From CAZJHX01 sp964545715 (GTDB taxonomy: Bacteria; Myxococcota_A; UBA9042; GCA-2863065), in the NCBI GenBank assembly GCA_964545715.1, contig CAZJHX010000045.1, positions 1-64,000 of the forward strand: a stretch of DNA of 64,000 bases. The letters are read 5' to 3'. Shown here one piece after another: positions 27,067 to 35,271 of this stretch (position 1 is its first letter; each line of letters starts with the position of its first letter). The notes under the pieces are model-generated. The model made no database searches. It was not told where the DNA came from and was given only the letters and a program-made list of their open reading frames with translations. A program made the translations under genes and the position numbers.

Positions 27067-27663
27067 CTAGGGTTTCAGTTCAAATCGGCGCAGCGCCTGA
27101 TAGCGCGGCCCCTCATCAGTCAACGTGCTCTGGTACAGAACCATTTCACGCAGCACGCTGGTACGAAACGACGTATCCAAAAGAGGTGTCAACTCGCGGG
27201 CCACCGGGTGCGCTCCACCCTCCCGCGCCCGCGCGATAGTGATATGCGGCGTGAACCGGCGCGGCTCCCCGCCATACCCCAGCCTGCGGCTGGTCGCGTT
27301 GACCTCCCAGTACAGCTCGTCCAGGGCCTTGGTCTGAGCCTTGACCCCGACCCACAGCACGCGCGGCGACCGCATGTCCGGAAAGGCCCCCACCGCCCGG
27401 AGCTCCACCGGCACCGGCGGCCCGGCGCACTTGGCCAGCGCATCGCCCAGAGCGTCCAGCTTGTCGACCTCCACGTCGCCGTAAAACCGCAGCGTGATGT
27501 GCCATGACCCCAGCCGCACGAAGCGAAACGCCGGCAGCAGCGACCGGCGCATGGCCTCGGTCGCGTTGTCCACGTCGATGATCGTCTCGCGATCCAGCGT
27601 CAGCGCACAAAACACACGCGCCGTCTCCTGCTCGACCTCGACCTGCTTCTTGCGCCGCTTCAA
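27067..27663 (-). CDS. thpR: RNA 2',3'-cyclic phosphodiesterase (2H family)
   Basis: The 198-residue protein has both catalytic histidine tetrapeptides of the 2H superfamily: WHITLRF at about 55 and FTPHITIAR at about 140. It starts with FCALTLDRE, typical of LigT/ThpR, which opens 2',3'-cyclic phosphates at RNA ends. The N-terminal extension MKRRKKQVEVEQE is slightly longer than usual. It is followed ten bases later by the periplasmic protein gene and is divergent from the small lipoprotein at 27740. Confidence 0.92.
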   Translation of the reverse strand: MKRRKKQVEVEQETARVFCALTLDRETIIDVDNATEAMRRSLLPAFRFVRLGSWHITLRFYGDVEVDKLDALGDALAKCAGPPVPVELRAVGAFPDMRSPRVLWVGVKAQTKALDELYWEVNATSRRLGYGGEPRRFTPHITIARAREGGAHPVARELTPLLDTSFRTSVLREMVLYQSTLTDEGPRYQALRRFELKP

Positions 27664-27679
27664 CGCCCCTCCACTGGAT

Positions 27680-27709
27680 TTGCGACCCGCTACCGGGATT
27701 CTCTATGAT
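27680..27709 (+). promoter_or_regulatory. Candidate sigma70 promoter
   Basis: TTGCGA (27680-27685) and TATGAT (27704-27709) are separated by 18 bases, upstream of the small lipoprotein gene. The match is 4/6 and 5/6 to consensus. It favours a downstream start (GTG 27740) over TTG 27680. Confidence 0.45.
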
Positions 27710-27739
27710 CGCGTCATTCTTCGGCACTTACCAAAGCTC

Positions 27740-28138
27740 GTGCTCATCCTGATCATCGCCGCGTGCGCCGCCGATAGCCAGTCGGCCTCGACGCCCTGCG
27801 AGATCGAGGCTCGCATTCTATATCCGGACGGCCTTTTGCACAGCCAACCGTGTGTCTCCGATGACGAGTGCTTGTACGGCGTGTGCCACTCATCGCCTGC
27901 AATCGCGTCCTTCGCCTTCTGCACAAAAGAGTGCGCATGCGGCCCCAACTCGCCCTGCAACGACGAAAACGGCGGCGGCTGGGAGTTTGTGTGCCAGCAG
28001 TACGACGGTGGCGCCTGGCCCGGCGAATCGGTGACGTCGGTGTGTACGCAGGTCTGTAATACGGTGGCCGACTGTCCCGTGCTCTACAACGCGTGCGAGC
28101 GCCTGACGGGCAGCCGAAAGGTCTGTCTGCAGCGGTAA
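27740..28138 (+). CDS. Small Cys-rich lipoprotein
   Basis: Exported protein with a lipobox (LIIAAC) and 16 Cys in the mature part, spaced like small disulfide domains (CVSDDECLYGVC, CTKECACGPNSPC, CTQVCNTVADC). The GTG at 27740 gives only eight residues before the lipid Cys; TTG 27680 would give an N-terminus with Arg and Lys before the hydrophobic stretch but lies in the predicted -35. Start therefore unsettled. Similar C-x4-5-C dickkopf-like modules occur in the lipoprotein at 45116. No enzyme motif. Convergent with gspN (14-base gap). Confidence 0.75.
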   Translation: MLILIIAACAADSQSASTPCEIEARILYPDGLLHSQPCVSDDECLYGVCHSSPAIASFAFCTKECACGPNSPCNDENGGGWEFVCQQYDGGAWPGESVTSVCTQVCNTVADCPVLYNACERLTGSRKVCLQR

Positions 28139-28152
28139 TCGCCGGCCTGCGA

Positions 28153-29835
28153 CTACTGATACTCCTCGAACTCGTCATCCGGATCGATCGGGCCGTCGTC
28201 GTCCTCGCTGTCTTCCTCGTCGTCGTCTTCGTCGTCCTCGCTGCCTTCCTCGTCCTCGCTGTCTTCTTCGTCGTCCTCGATGCCCTCGGACTCCTCCTCG
28301 TCGACAGGCTCATTGACGGTCGGGGTGATCTCGCCACCACCACCGCGCGGCGCCAGCATCTCCGGGTTGTCCTCATCGTCGCGATCGCGATCGGCGGTCC
28401 GCGGGCGACGCGCCGGCTTGCGACGGTTGTTTTTCGGCCGACTGCGCTCCACCAGCTTGCCCGCGGGACGGGCGGTCGCCCGCGTTCGACTGGGCCTCGT
28501 GGGCGTCCGACCGGCGCGGCTCGGCGGCGGCACCTTGGGGCGATTCAGCTTGGGTGACGTCGGACGCTTGCCCGCCGTCGAACCCGGGCGCTTGCCCGCG
28601 AGAGGCTGTGCTGCGCCCGTCAATTTCGGAGCGATCCGTCGACTGGGGGCCGCAGCACGGCACGGGCTCGGCCCGGTCTTGAACTGCTGCAAGCGACCCT
28701 TGCAGTGAAAGCCGTAGTAGTACTTGGTGCCCAGCCGAATCCGCGCCCTGCGAAGCGCGGACGCAAGCCCGGTCTTCATCCCCGCGTGGCTCTCGTCCTT
28801 GGCCACCGACCCGTCAGCGCGCACACCGTCGCCCTTCCAGGCGAAAAACGCGTCGGTGAAATGCACGACCAGCTTGATGTCGACCAGGGTGTCCGCCATC
28901 TTCGGGCCGACAAACGACAGCGTGTGCTTCTGTCCGCTATCCAGCTGCACCTCGACGTGCTCGCCGCGCCCCGAGAACTTCTGCAGCAGCAGCATGGTCG
29001 GCTGACCCGGGCGCGCGCGCCCCCCCACGCCCGGCAGGTCGGACGGCTTACCCAGCTGGGCCTCCATCTCCACGTCGCCGAGCTCCACATTGAACGCCTC
29101 GCCGACCGGGAACGGGTTCGGCGGCACCTTGATCGGCAGATACGGCACCACAGTGTCGCTCAGCGTCATGTTGATCGACGCGGTGCTGTTGGCGATTCCA
29201 CCGCCCCAGTCCACCAACAGCTTGCCGGACAGGCGGGCGTTCACGTCCAGGTCCATCATCTTCTTGAAGATGCGCATCGGAGCCAGGTTGATGCCGGCGA
29301 TCTCGTCCACCGCCAGGGTCCAGCCGCCGTCCTTGGCCTCCAACGTCGCGCCTTCGATCGAGCCGCCACCGGTAAACTCCGCCGTCAGCGCAGCCTGCAG
29401 CTTCTTGCCCATCATCAGCCCGACCGTGTTCAAGTCGACCCGCAGGGCGTCGATCTGCACAAGTCCCGGCGGATTGACGATCGCGGGCACCTCATCCGCA
29501 CCCTCCGAAGCGGGCTCAGCGGTCCTGTCACCCGCCGGCGCCGGCTCGTCCGCCGGACCGCCCGGCATGGCCCCCGGCGCGCCGTCCGTCTCATCCTCGC
29601 CCGGCACCGTGGGGGGCTTGATCGGCAGCTGGATCGTGATCCCACCCAGCGTCACACCGCTGATGCCGTGCAGCTTCAGCGAGTCGATCTCAACCTTGGT
29701 CTTCAGCTTCCTGGACGCCTGCACCTGAACGTAGTTCTTCACCTTGCCGGTGGGTATCGACAGGTAGATGAACCCCACCAGCGCGACCGAGAAGTACGTC
29801 GAGTAGGCGAACCCTTTGAGAATGTTGCCCAGCAT
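28153..29835 (-). CDS. gspN: Type II secretion system protein GspN, extended
   Basis: The 560-residue product is the last gene of the T2S operon. An N-terminal helix (YFSVALVGFIYLSIPTGKV) anchors it in the inner membrane; the periplasmic domain (about 35-390) has the AsmA-like strand pattern (VEIDSLKLHGISGVTLGGI) typical of myxobacterial GspN, with an Ala/Gly/Pro spacer near 90-125. After about residue 395 comes a long extension: a Pro/Arg/Lys-rich basic stretch, then a tail (about 500-560) that is almost entirely Asp/Glu. That tail is far beyond ordinary GspN length. GspN is thought to support assembly of the secretion apparatus. Confidence 0.85.
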   Translation of the reverse strand: MLGNILKGFAYSTYFSVALVGFIYLSIPTGKVKNYVQVQASRKLKTKVEIDSLKLHGISGVTLGGITIQLPIKPPTVPGEDETDGAPGAMPGGPADEPAPAGDRTAEPASEGADEVPAIVNPPGLVQIDALRVDLNTVGLMMGKKLQAALTAEFTGGGSIEGATLEAKDGGWTLAVDEIAGINLAPMRIFKKMMDLDVNARLSGKLLVDWGGGIANSTASINMTLSDTVVPYLPIKVPPNPFPVGEAFNVELGDVEMEAQLGKPSDLPGVGGRARPGQPTMLLLQKFSGRGEHVEVQLDSGQKHTLSFVGPKMADTLVDIKLVVHFTDAFFAWKGDGVRADGSVAKDESHAGMKTGLASALRRARIRLGTKYYYGFHCKGRLQQFKTGPSPCRAAAPSRRIAPKLTGAAQPLAGKRPGSTAGKRPTSPKLNRPKVPPPSRAGRTPTRPSRTRATARPAGKLVERSRPKNNRRKPARRPRTADRDRDDEDNPEMLAPRGGGGEITPTVNEPVDEEESEGIEDDEEDSEDEEGSEDDEDDDEEDSEDDDGPIDPDDEFEEYQ

Positions 29836-29841
29836 TTGGCG

Positions 29842-30483
29842 CTACTCCTCTTCCTCTGCCGAATAACGCAGAGTGGATGCCGTAAGGTTCTTGATCTGGG
29901 CAAAATCCGGGTCGCGACTCCATCGCACGATATGCAGCTTGGTCACAAACACCAGATTATCCAGCGCCTCGACATCGCCCAGGAAGCCGAACAGGTCGAC
30001 GGTCCGGGCAAACCCACGGCGCATCTGGAACTGCTTTTCGACCCGGAAGATCTGCGGCCCCTTCTCCTTGCGCCGCTTTTGAAGCAGCGGCCGCTGAGCC
30101 AGGTCACCCGTCACCTGAAGGATCTTGTTCAGGGCCGCGGTCTCGTCGTCGCCACCGATGCCGGTCCGATAGCGCACCTTGGTACGCACCGCCGTCTCCG
30201 CCACCGGGTTGTCCGGGCTGAGCGCATCCGGGTTGGTCTTGAGACGCTCCTGCATCCGCGCATAAGCCTCGCGCGAGGCCAGGTAGGGACCGGCAGCCTT
30301 CTGAATCTTGGTCCAGGCTTTGCGGTTGGCTTTGATCTTGGCCTCTTTGTCGGACAGCGTGCCGCGCACCCAGAACACCCCGCCGCCGATAACCAGGCAG
30401 AGGACCAGCGCCATCAGCGCGATGACCATGTTGCGCTCGCGAGGACTCATCCGCGACAGCGCGCCTGACAATCCAGCGCTCAT
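29842..30483 (-). CDS. gspM: Type II secretion system protein GspM
   Basis: Bitopic inner-membrane protein of 213 residues: cytoplasmic N-terminus (MSAGLSGALSRMSPRERN), one helix (IALMALVLCLVIGGGVFWV) and a periplasmic ferredoxin-like region. It pairs with GspL to hold the ATPase at the membrane. The ATG 30483 overlaps the gspL stop as ATGA, which decides the start. Ends six bases before gspN. Confidence 0.88.
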   Translation of the reverse strand: MSAGLSGALSRMSPRERNMVIALMALVLCLVIGGGVFWVRGTLSDKEAKIKANRKAWTKIQKAAGPYLASREAYARMQERLKTNPDALSPDNPVAETAVRTKVRYRTGIGGDDETAALNKILQVTGDLAQRPLLQKRRKEKGPQIFRVEKQFQMRRGFARTVDLFGFLGDVEALDNLVFVTKLHIVRWSRDPDFAQIKNLTASTLRYSAEEEE

Positions 30484-32456
30484 CGGCCGCCCTCCTCGCC
30501 CGCCGCCGTCGCCGCGCCCTCGATCGGGCACTTGACCTTGAACGTGACCTCAAAGCGCACCCAGTCGGCGTGACGTCCGGTACTGACGACCTCGCCGATG
30601 TCGCGCCGCTTCACCTGCACAAAGCACGGCTCCGCCTCGATGCGCTTGCGAAAGATCTCTTTGCCGGTGACGTTGGACTCGTGGGTCTCGGCGGTCACCT
30701 TCACGTCGCTGAAGACGTCGATATTGACGACGCTGAGCTCGATCTTGGACAGCTGGTCGTCCACCGGCTTCGCCCCGGCGTCACCGGCCGCGTCGGGCTC
30801 TCCCTTGGCCGCGCCGGGCCGCTTCAGCCGTGTCTCGTCGGTACCTTTGCCACCGGGGGCGCCGAAACGTGGCTTGCCCACCGCCGGCTTGGGGTTTGAG
30901 GCGCTGGGCCGAGCACGCGGCCCGCCACGCCGCCCCGGTATCGCCGGAATCGGCCGAATCGCCGGATCCAGCGCCATCGGCCTGGCTCGAATCGGGTTGC
31001 CCTGCAGCGTTCGGCCGTTGTTGGTCGGCGCCCTGACGGTCGGCGGCGGAATCGGCCCCCCCGGACCGGGCGCGTGGGCCCCGATCGCAGTCCCGTTCAG
31101 GCCCTGTTGAATCGCCGTGATCTTGTCCAGCACCGCGATCGCCGTCATGGGCGGGAACAGCTCGGCCTGCTCGCCTGCGGACGGCGGTCTGTTCAGCTTC
31201 TTGAGCGTCTTGCCGAAGCTCCGCTCCGTCTTGCCCAGCTTGTCCTTTGTAAACTCGCCCAGCGTCTCATATTGGGTGTCCAGCACCCGCTGCAGGCTGT
31301 TGTTCTTTACAAACCCGTACACCGCGCCAACGACCAGCAACGCGGCCGCCAGCCCGCCGAGGTAAGTCAGCTTGTCCTGCAGAAACTTGAAGTCGCCTTC
31401 GTAGGCGTACTCACCACGCCGGAAGTTCAGCGTCGTCACGTGTTTGCTGGCGCCGGCCTGCAGCAGCGCGAGCCCCAGACTCTTGGCGGCGCCGGACGCG
31501 CTGCCCTCGACATGCGAGACCTTGTTGAAGTCCAGCGACCCCAGCGACACCGACTGCACCGGCATGCGCAGCTGCTCGTTGAGCCACGGCACGCAGTTGG
31601 CGATGCGGCTGCCGCCCCCGGTGACGCGAATGCCCTGCACTTTGCGACCGGATTGGCGAGAGTACGCCTGACAGCTCTGGCTGATCGCGACGACCAGCGG
31701 GTGCATGGCCTCGGCTGCGATATCCGCCAGCGACGAGCTCTGGCCGGCGGCAGACCACGGCAGCTCGCCGTCCTCGTGCTTGAGTTGCTCGGCCTCGTCG
31801 AACTCCAGGTCCAGCTTCTCGGCGATAGCCTGTGTGACCGCCTGCCCACCGCGCCCGATCGAGCGCGCCAGGCGCAGACGCCCCTCTTCTACGATGCACA
31901 GCTTGGTCGTGCGATGCCCGATATCCACGAACGCGACCGTGCCCTCGCCGACCAGGTGGTCGTAGAGGTTCAGGTAGCTGATCGTGTCCAACGTCAGCAC
32001 GCGCGGGTCGATCCCGGCGTCCTCCAGGCCCTCCAGATAGCGCTCCATAACGTCGTGCTTGACGGCGGCCGCAAAGATCTCGGTCTGCCCATCGTCGGTC
32101 TCGCCGACAGGCTGGTAAGAGTAGTTGATGTCCTCGACGCCCAGCGGAATCTGACCCTCGAGCTCAAAGCCCAGGACGCTGTCGATGCGCTTCGGATCGC
32201 TGAACGGCAGCTGGATGAAGCGCGTCATCACGCGGTCGCCCGGCAGCGCGCACACCACGGCTGCACCCGGTCCGGTCACCTCTTTGCCAAGGTCCGCCAG
32301 GACCTGCGCCGCCGCCCGCTCAGGGCGCGCTCGCCCGGCGTGCGGAATCTCGTACTCGCGGTAGCCGTCCCACGAAAACGACCTGAAGGAGGCGGTGACG
32401 GTACTCACCTTCACGCTGAAGGAGCCGATGTCCAGGCCTATGATTGTCTGTGCCAT
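30480..32456 (-). CDS. gspL: Type II secretion system protein GspL (PilM-like ATPase fold)
   Basis: The 658-residue protein has an actin-like cytoplasmic domain (about 1-330) beginning IIGLDIGSFSVKV, with VAFVDIGHRTTKL and VTGGGSRIANC phosphate/adenosine motifs as in PilM and GspL. A single helix lies near 370-390 (LGGLAAALLVVGAVYGFV). The periplasmic part has a coiled coil, then a Pro/Arg/Gly-rich spacer of about 110 residues (about 470-580) and a ferredoxin-like end. The spacer makes it longer than typical GspL of about 400-450 residues. It recruits GspE to the platform. Confidence 0.9.
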   Translation of the reverse strand: MAQTIIGLDIGSFSVKVSTVTASFRSFSWDGYREYEIPHAGRARPERAAAQVLADLGKEVTGPGAAVVCALPGDRVMTRFIQLPFSDPKRIDSVLGFELEGQIPLGVEDINYSYQPVGETDDGQTEIFAAAVKHDVMERYLEGLEDAGIDPRVLTLDTISYLNLYDHLVGEGTVAFVDIGHRTTKLCIVEEGRLRLARSIGRGGQAVTQAIAEKLDLEFDEAEQLKHEDGELPWSAAGQSSSLADIAAEAMHPLVVAISQSCQAYSRQSGRKVQGIRVTGGGSRIANCVPWLNEQLRMPVQSVSLGSLDFNKVSHVEGSASGAAKSLGLALLQAGASKHVTTLNFRRGEYAYEGDFKFLQDKLTYLGGLAAALLVVGAVYGFVKNNSLQRVLDTQYETLGEFTKDKLGKTERSFGKTLKKLNRPPSAGEQAELFPPMTAIAVLDKITAIQQGLNGTAIGAHAPGPGGPIPPPTVRAPTNNGRTLQGNPIRARPMALDPAIRPIPAIPGRRGGPRARPSASNPKPAVGKPRFGAPGGKGTDETRLKRPGAAKGEPDAAGDAGAKPVDDQLSKIELSVVNIDVFSDVKVTAETHESNVTGKEIFRKRIEAEPCFVQVKRRDIGEVVSTGRHADWVRFEVTFKVKCPIEGAATAAGEEGGR

Positions 32457-32459
32457 TAG

Positions 32460-33719
32460 TTAGTACTCACGCCAATATACATAGTCGCCTGTCGCAGTGT
32501 CGATCACGGCCGTGAGGCCGCGCGCGGTCCCATAGGACGTGCCCGCGGTCTCGATCCGAATGAACTTTGCCTTCACCCCGAAATCGGTCTCTACCGCCCG
32601 GTTGTTGAGGATCGGCTTCCCGAGGAGATCCCCGCGCAGATTCTTGAAGAACTGCCGCGTCACCTGGGTAATGTTGGAGAAGCCCGGGCTCACCAGCGAC
32701 TGCCGCAGCTTTCGGCAGATATCCAGGCAGTAGATCGCCTCGTCCATGGGCGGGATGATGCCCGTGATGCCGCCCCCCGGCAGATAGCAGGCCTCCACCA
32801 TGTTGCTGGTGTAGTACGGATCGCAGAGCACGTCTTTGAGCGTGTCAGGCCGAATCTGGTTGATGTTGACCTTCAGCGTGGGAAACGCTGTCACCGAGTC
32901 CGCCATGCTGCAGTACTTCTGTGGGGTCATGCCCTCCACAAACTGCAGCTCCTGCAGCGTGTCGATCTTGGCGTTCTTGGGCTTGATGTCCTTGTCGCCC
33001 GCGCCCTTCTCGCCTTGCGCCGACTCGATCAGGTTGCCCTGAAGATCGATGTCCGTGCGCTGGGTGTCCGGGTCGATCCAGTCGATGATGTTCAGCACCA
33101 ACTCGGCGGCCTCTTTGTCGATCTCGCCCGGCAGCAGCGGCTCGTCGCGCCCGGCGATCATCTTGGCGTACAGGTGGCGAAACAGCTGCCGCTTGTCGCT
33201 GACCGTGTTGATGCGATTGACCGACATCGAGCCGTCTTCCGGCTTCGCCACACACTTGCAGCTGCCGCCTTCCTCGACGCCCACCCCGGCCATGCCCGTG
33301 AAGTCGAACATCGGCTTGCCCAATAAGATGAGCTTTCCCGTACAAAAGGCGTTGGCGAACTGGCAGGCCAGCGTCCAGGGCTCGACCTGCTTGGCCTGCT
33401 TGGCCATAGCCCCGCCACCCAGCGACTTCAGCGTGTTCTCGACCAGCGTCTGGCTCTTGATGACCAGGCGCGCGACCTCCATCGCCGCGCGCGCGTGGTA
33501 ATAGGCCGTCACATCGTCGCGCATGTTGGCCGCCACGTGCAGCCGGATATAGCTCTTGTAGTTGTACTCCGCGCTGAAGGCCGCGACGATCGCCAGCGTC
33601 ATCAACACGATGATCAACGCGACGCCGCGCGGCTGTCCGTGGTCCACTTGAGACCCGGTGCGCAGCTCGCAACGAACGGCGGCCCATGCCCCTTTGATGC
33701 GGTCGATTGGCAGGCTCAA
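32460..33719 (-). CDS. gspK: Type II secretion minor pseudopilin GspK
   Basis: The tip pseudopilin, 419 residues. The leader ends RG before VALIIVLMTLAIVAAFSAEY, the GspK-type N-terminal helix (Val at +1, no Glu5). A large inserted domain follows (Cys-containing, VNRINTVSDKRQLF, LVLNIIDWIDPD), as in known GspK. TTG 33719 is the likely start: GGGAGG lies nine bases upstream and TTGA overlaps the gspJ stop. GTG 33647, nearer the cleavage site, is an alternative. Confidence 0.9.
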   Translation of the reverse strand: MSLPIDRIKGAWAAVRCELRTGSQVDHGQPRGVALIIVLMTLAIVAAFSAEYNYKSYIRLHVAANMRDDVTAYYHARAAMEVARLVIKSQTLVENTLKSLGGGAMAKQAKQVEPWTLACQFANAFCTGKLILLGKPMFDFTGMAGVGVEEGGSCKCVAKPEDGSMSVNRINTVSDKRQLFRHLYAKMIAGRDEPLLPGEIDKEAAELVLNIIDWIDPDTQRTDIDLQGNLIESAQGEKGAGDKDIKPKNAKIDTLQELQFVEGMTPQKYCSMADSVTAFPTLKVNINQIRPDTLKDVLCDPYYTSNMVEACYLPGGGITGIIPPMDEAIYCLDICRKLRQSLVSPGFSNITQVTRQFFKNLRGDLLGKPILNNRAVETDFGVKAKFIRIETAGTSYGTARGLTAVIDTATGDYVYWREY

Positions 33720-34447
33720 AACGGCGCCGCCTCCCGCTGCTGTCGAAGCGCGGCCTGCGCAGCGACGCACTCCTTCTGTTTCTGGGTGGTCGGCGCGCCG
33801 AACATCAGCGGGTTGTTCACGTAGACGCTGGTCTGCGTGGCAAACGCAAAGACCTGCTCACGTGCGTCGTACATCTCGAGCTCGATCTTGATGCGCGTGG
33901 GCAGCGTAAAGCCGGGCTCAGTCGTGTCCAGGCAGTCCTCGACCTTCCAGTCGGACTTCCAGCTCTCGTCGTACTCGTCCCAGTACTCGAATCGCAGCTT
34001 CTTGACGCCCACCGCCACGACGTACTCCTCGCCGCCGTCCTCGGGATCGTCGTCGATGACGGGCTTGAAGCGGCGGATCAGCTTGCGCCCCGAGCGGTCT
34101 TTCGAGCGCCCGCTGAGCCGGTACTCGACCACGCCCTGGTCGGTCTCGAGCCCACCCGCCTTGACCGGGATGTTGCCCAGATAGGTGAACAGCACCTTGT
34201 CGCGGTCACCCACGAACAGCGTCTTGGTCGTCTCGAGCTCACCCTGATTCATGGACAAAAACGCATGGCTGAGGTCGCGGGTCAGGCGCTCCAGCGTCAC
34301 GCGGGCCATGTGATTGACCTCCACGATGTCGTCTGTGTCATCGCTGATCGCAAACATGGAAGACATCACGCCGAAGATCAGCGCACTCATCAGCCCGAGC
34401 AGGCCGACCGCCACGATCACCTCCATCAGCGTAAATCCGCGCTTCAT
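33716..34447 (-). CDS. gspJ: Type II secretion minor pseudopilin GspJ
   Basis: The 243-residue product begins MKRGFTLMEVIVAVGLLGLM, a short prepilin leader ending in Gly followed by Phe+1 and Glu+5, then the hydrophobic assembly helix. The body (DIVEVNHMARVTLERLTRDL, then a Lys/Asp-rich strand region) fits GspJ. It overlaps gspI by ATGA and gspK by TTGA. With GspI and GspK it forms the tip complex that starts pseudopilus assembly. Confidence 0.9.
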   Translation of the reverse strand: MKRGFTLMEVIVAVGLLGLMSALIFGVMSSMFAISDDTDDIVEVNHMARVTLERLTRDLSHAFLSMNQGELETTKTLFVGDRDKVLFTYLGNIPVKAGGLETDQGVVEYRLSGRSKDRSGRKLIRRFKPVIDDDPEDGGEEYVVAVGVKKLRFEYWDEYDESWKSDWKVEDCLDTTEPGFTLPTRIKIELEMYDAREQVFAFATQTSVYVNNPLMFGAPTTQKQKECVAAQAALRQQREAAPF

Positions 34448-35271
34448 CGGCCGCCGCCCCCCGAGAGCGGCTTCTCCGTTGTCGGCGCGCCCGGAATCGG
34501 CTGTCCGGTCTTCGGCTGACCCGGCTGGCCCGGCTGACCCGGCTGCAAGCCACCCACGCCCGGGATCTCCGGCGTCTCTTTGGTGCCCGCCCGCAGCTCT
34601 TCGGGGATGCTGATGATGTAGGTCTCGATCTCCAGCACGGGATCCTTGGAGTCGTGCTTGTCGTGAGAGATGCGGATCCGCAGCTTGCGCGTCTGAGACG
34701 CCGCCAGCGAGATCACCATCGGAAACAGCATGAACATGCCGTAGATGTTCTGCGTGACCTTCTCCACGCTGATGTTGCACATGGTCTTGAACTGGCTGGG
34801 CGGCATCGGGCACACCGGGCTCACGCCAAACGGCATCGCCTGGTCCGGGATGAACAGAAATCCAAGCGCCGGGAAGGCCTGCAGGATGCTGCCGTTCTCG
34901 CCGACGCCCCCCATGATCTGCTCCAGCATGTTGCTGGCCATCTCGCCCAGCTGTCCCTGATCCAGGTCCAGCTTCTCCAGGTCGTACTCGCACTCAAAGC
35001 CCTTGCCGGCGTCGCGCGGCAGCTCGCAGTGCTTGTTGCTCACGTCGTTTTCGGGAAAGCCCTCGGTCCAATACTCGGCCTCGAGATCCAGCACCACGCC
35101 CCGCAACAACAGCGACGACTGCGTGTACAGCGGCGCTTTGGCCTGCAGGAAGCCGCCCTGAATAATCGACCCGGACAGGTACGCGAACACCACCGCGAGA
35201 ATGGCGGTGGCGATCATGACCTCCAGCAGCGAGAAGCCTCTGGGGTGGGAGGGCGGGCGATGAGAGCTAAT
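34444..35271 (-). CDS. gspI: Type II secretion minor pseudopilin GspI, probable ATT start
   Basis: The assembly helix reads RGFSLLEVMIATAILAVVFA, with the prepilin-peptidase site between Gly and Phe and Glu at +5. The first ATG (35217) lies inside this helix and would delete the cleavage site. In the same frame no ATG, GTG or TTG exists before an upstream TAA; the codon right after that TAA is ATT (35271-35269), preceded six bases upstream by AAGGAGG. Starting there gives a 12-residue leader ending RG and a 275-residue protein. The C-terminus carries a Gly/Pro/Gln-rich tail with repeated GQPGQP. ATT starts are rare (infC and pcnB are known cases). Confidence 0.88.
   Translation of the reverse strand: MSSHRPPSHPRGFSLLEVMIATAILAVVFAYLSGSIIQGGFLQAKAPLYTQSSLLLRGVVLDLEAEYWTEGFPENDVSNKHCELPRDAGKGFECEYDLEKLDLDQGQLGEMASNMLEQIMGGVGENGSILQAFPALGFLFIPDQAMPFGVSPVCPMPPSQFKTMCNISVEKVTQNIYGMFMLFPMVISLAASQTRKLRIRISHDKHDSKDPVLEIETYIISIPEELRAGTKETPEIPGVGGLQPGQPGQPGQPKTGQPIPGAPTTEKPLSGGGGR

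Noticed and set aside
33716..34993. Single 425-codon frame covering gspJ and upstream
   Set aside because: The part before 34447 is the antisense-frame shadow of gspI; the prepilin leader of GspJ starts at 34447.
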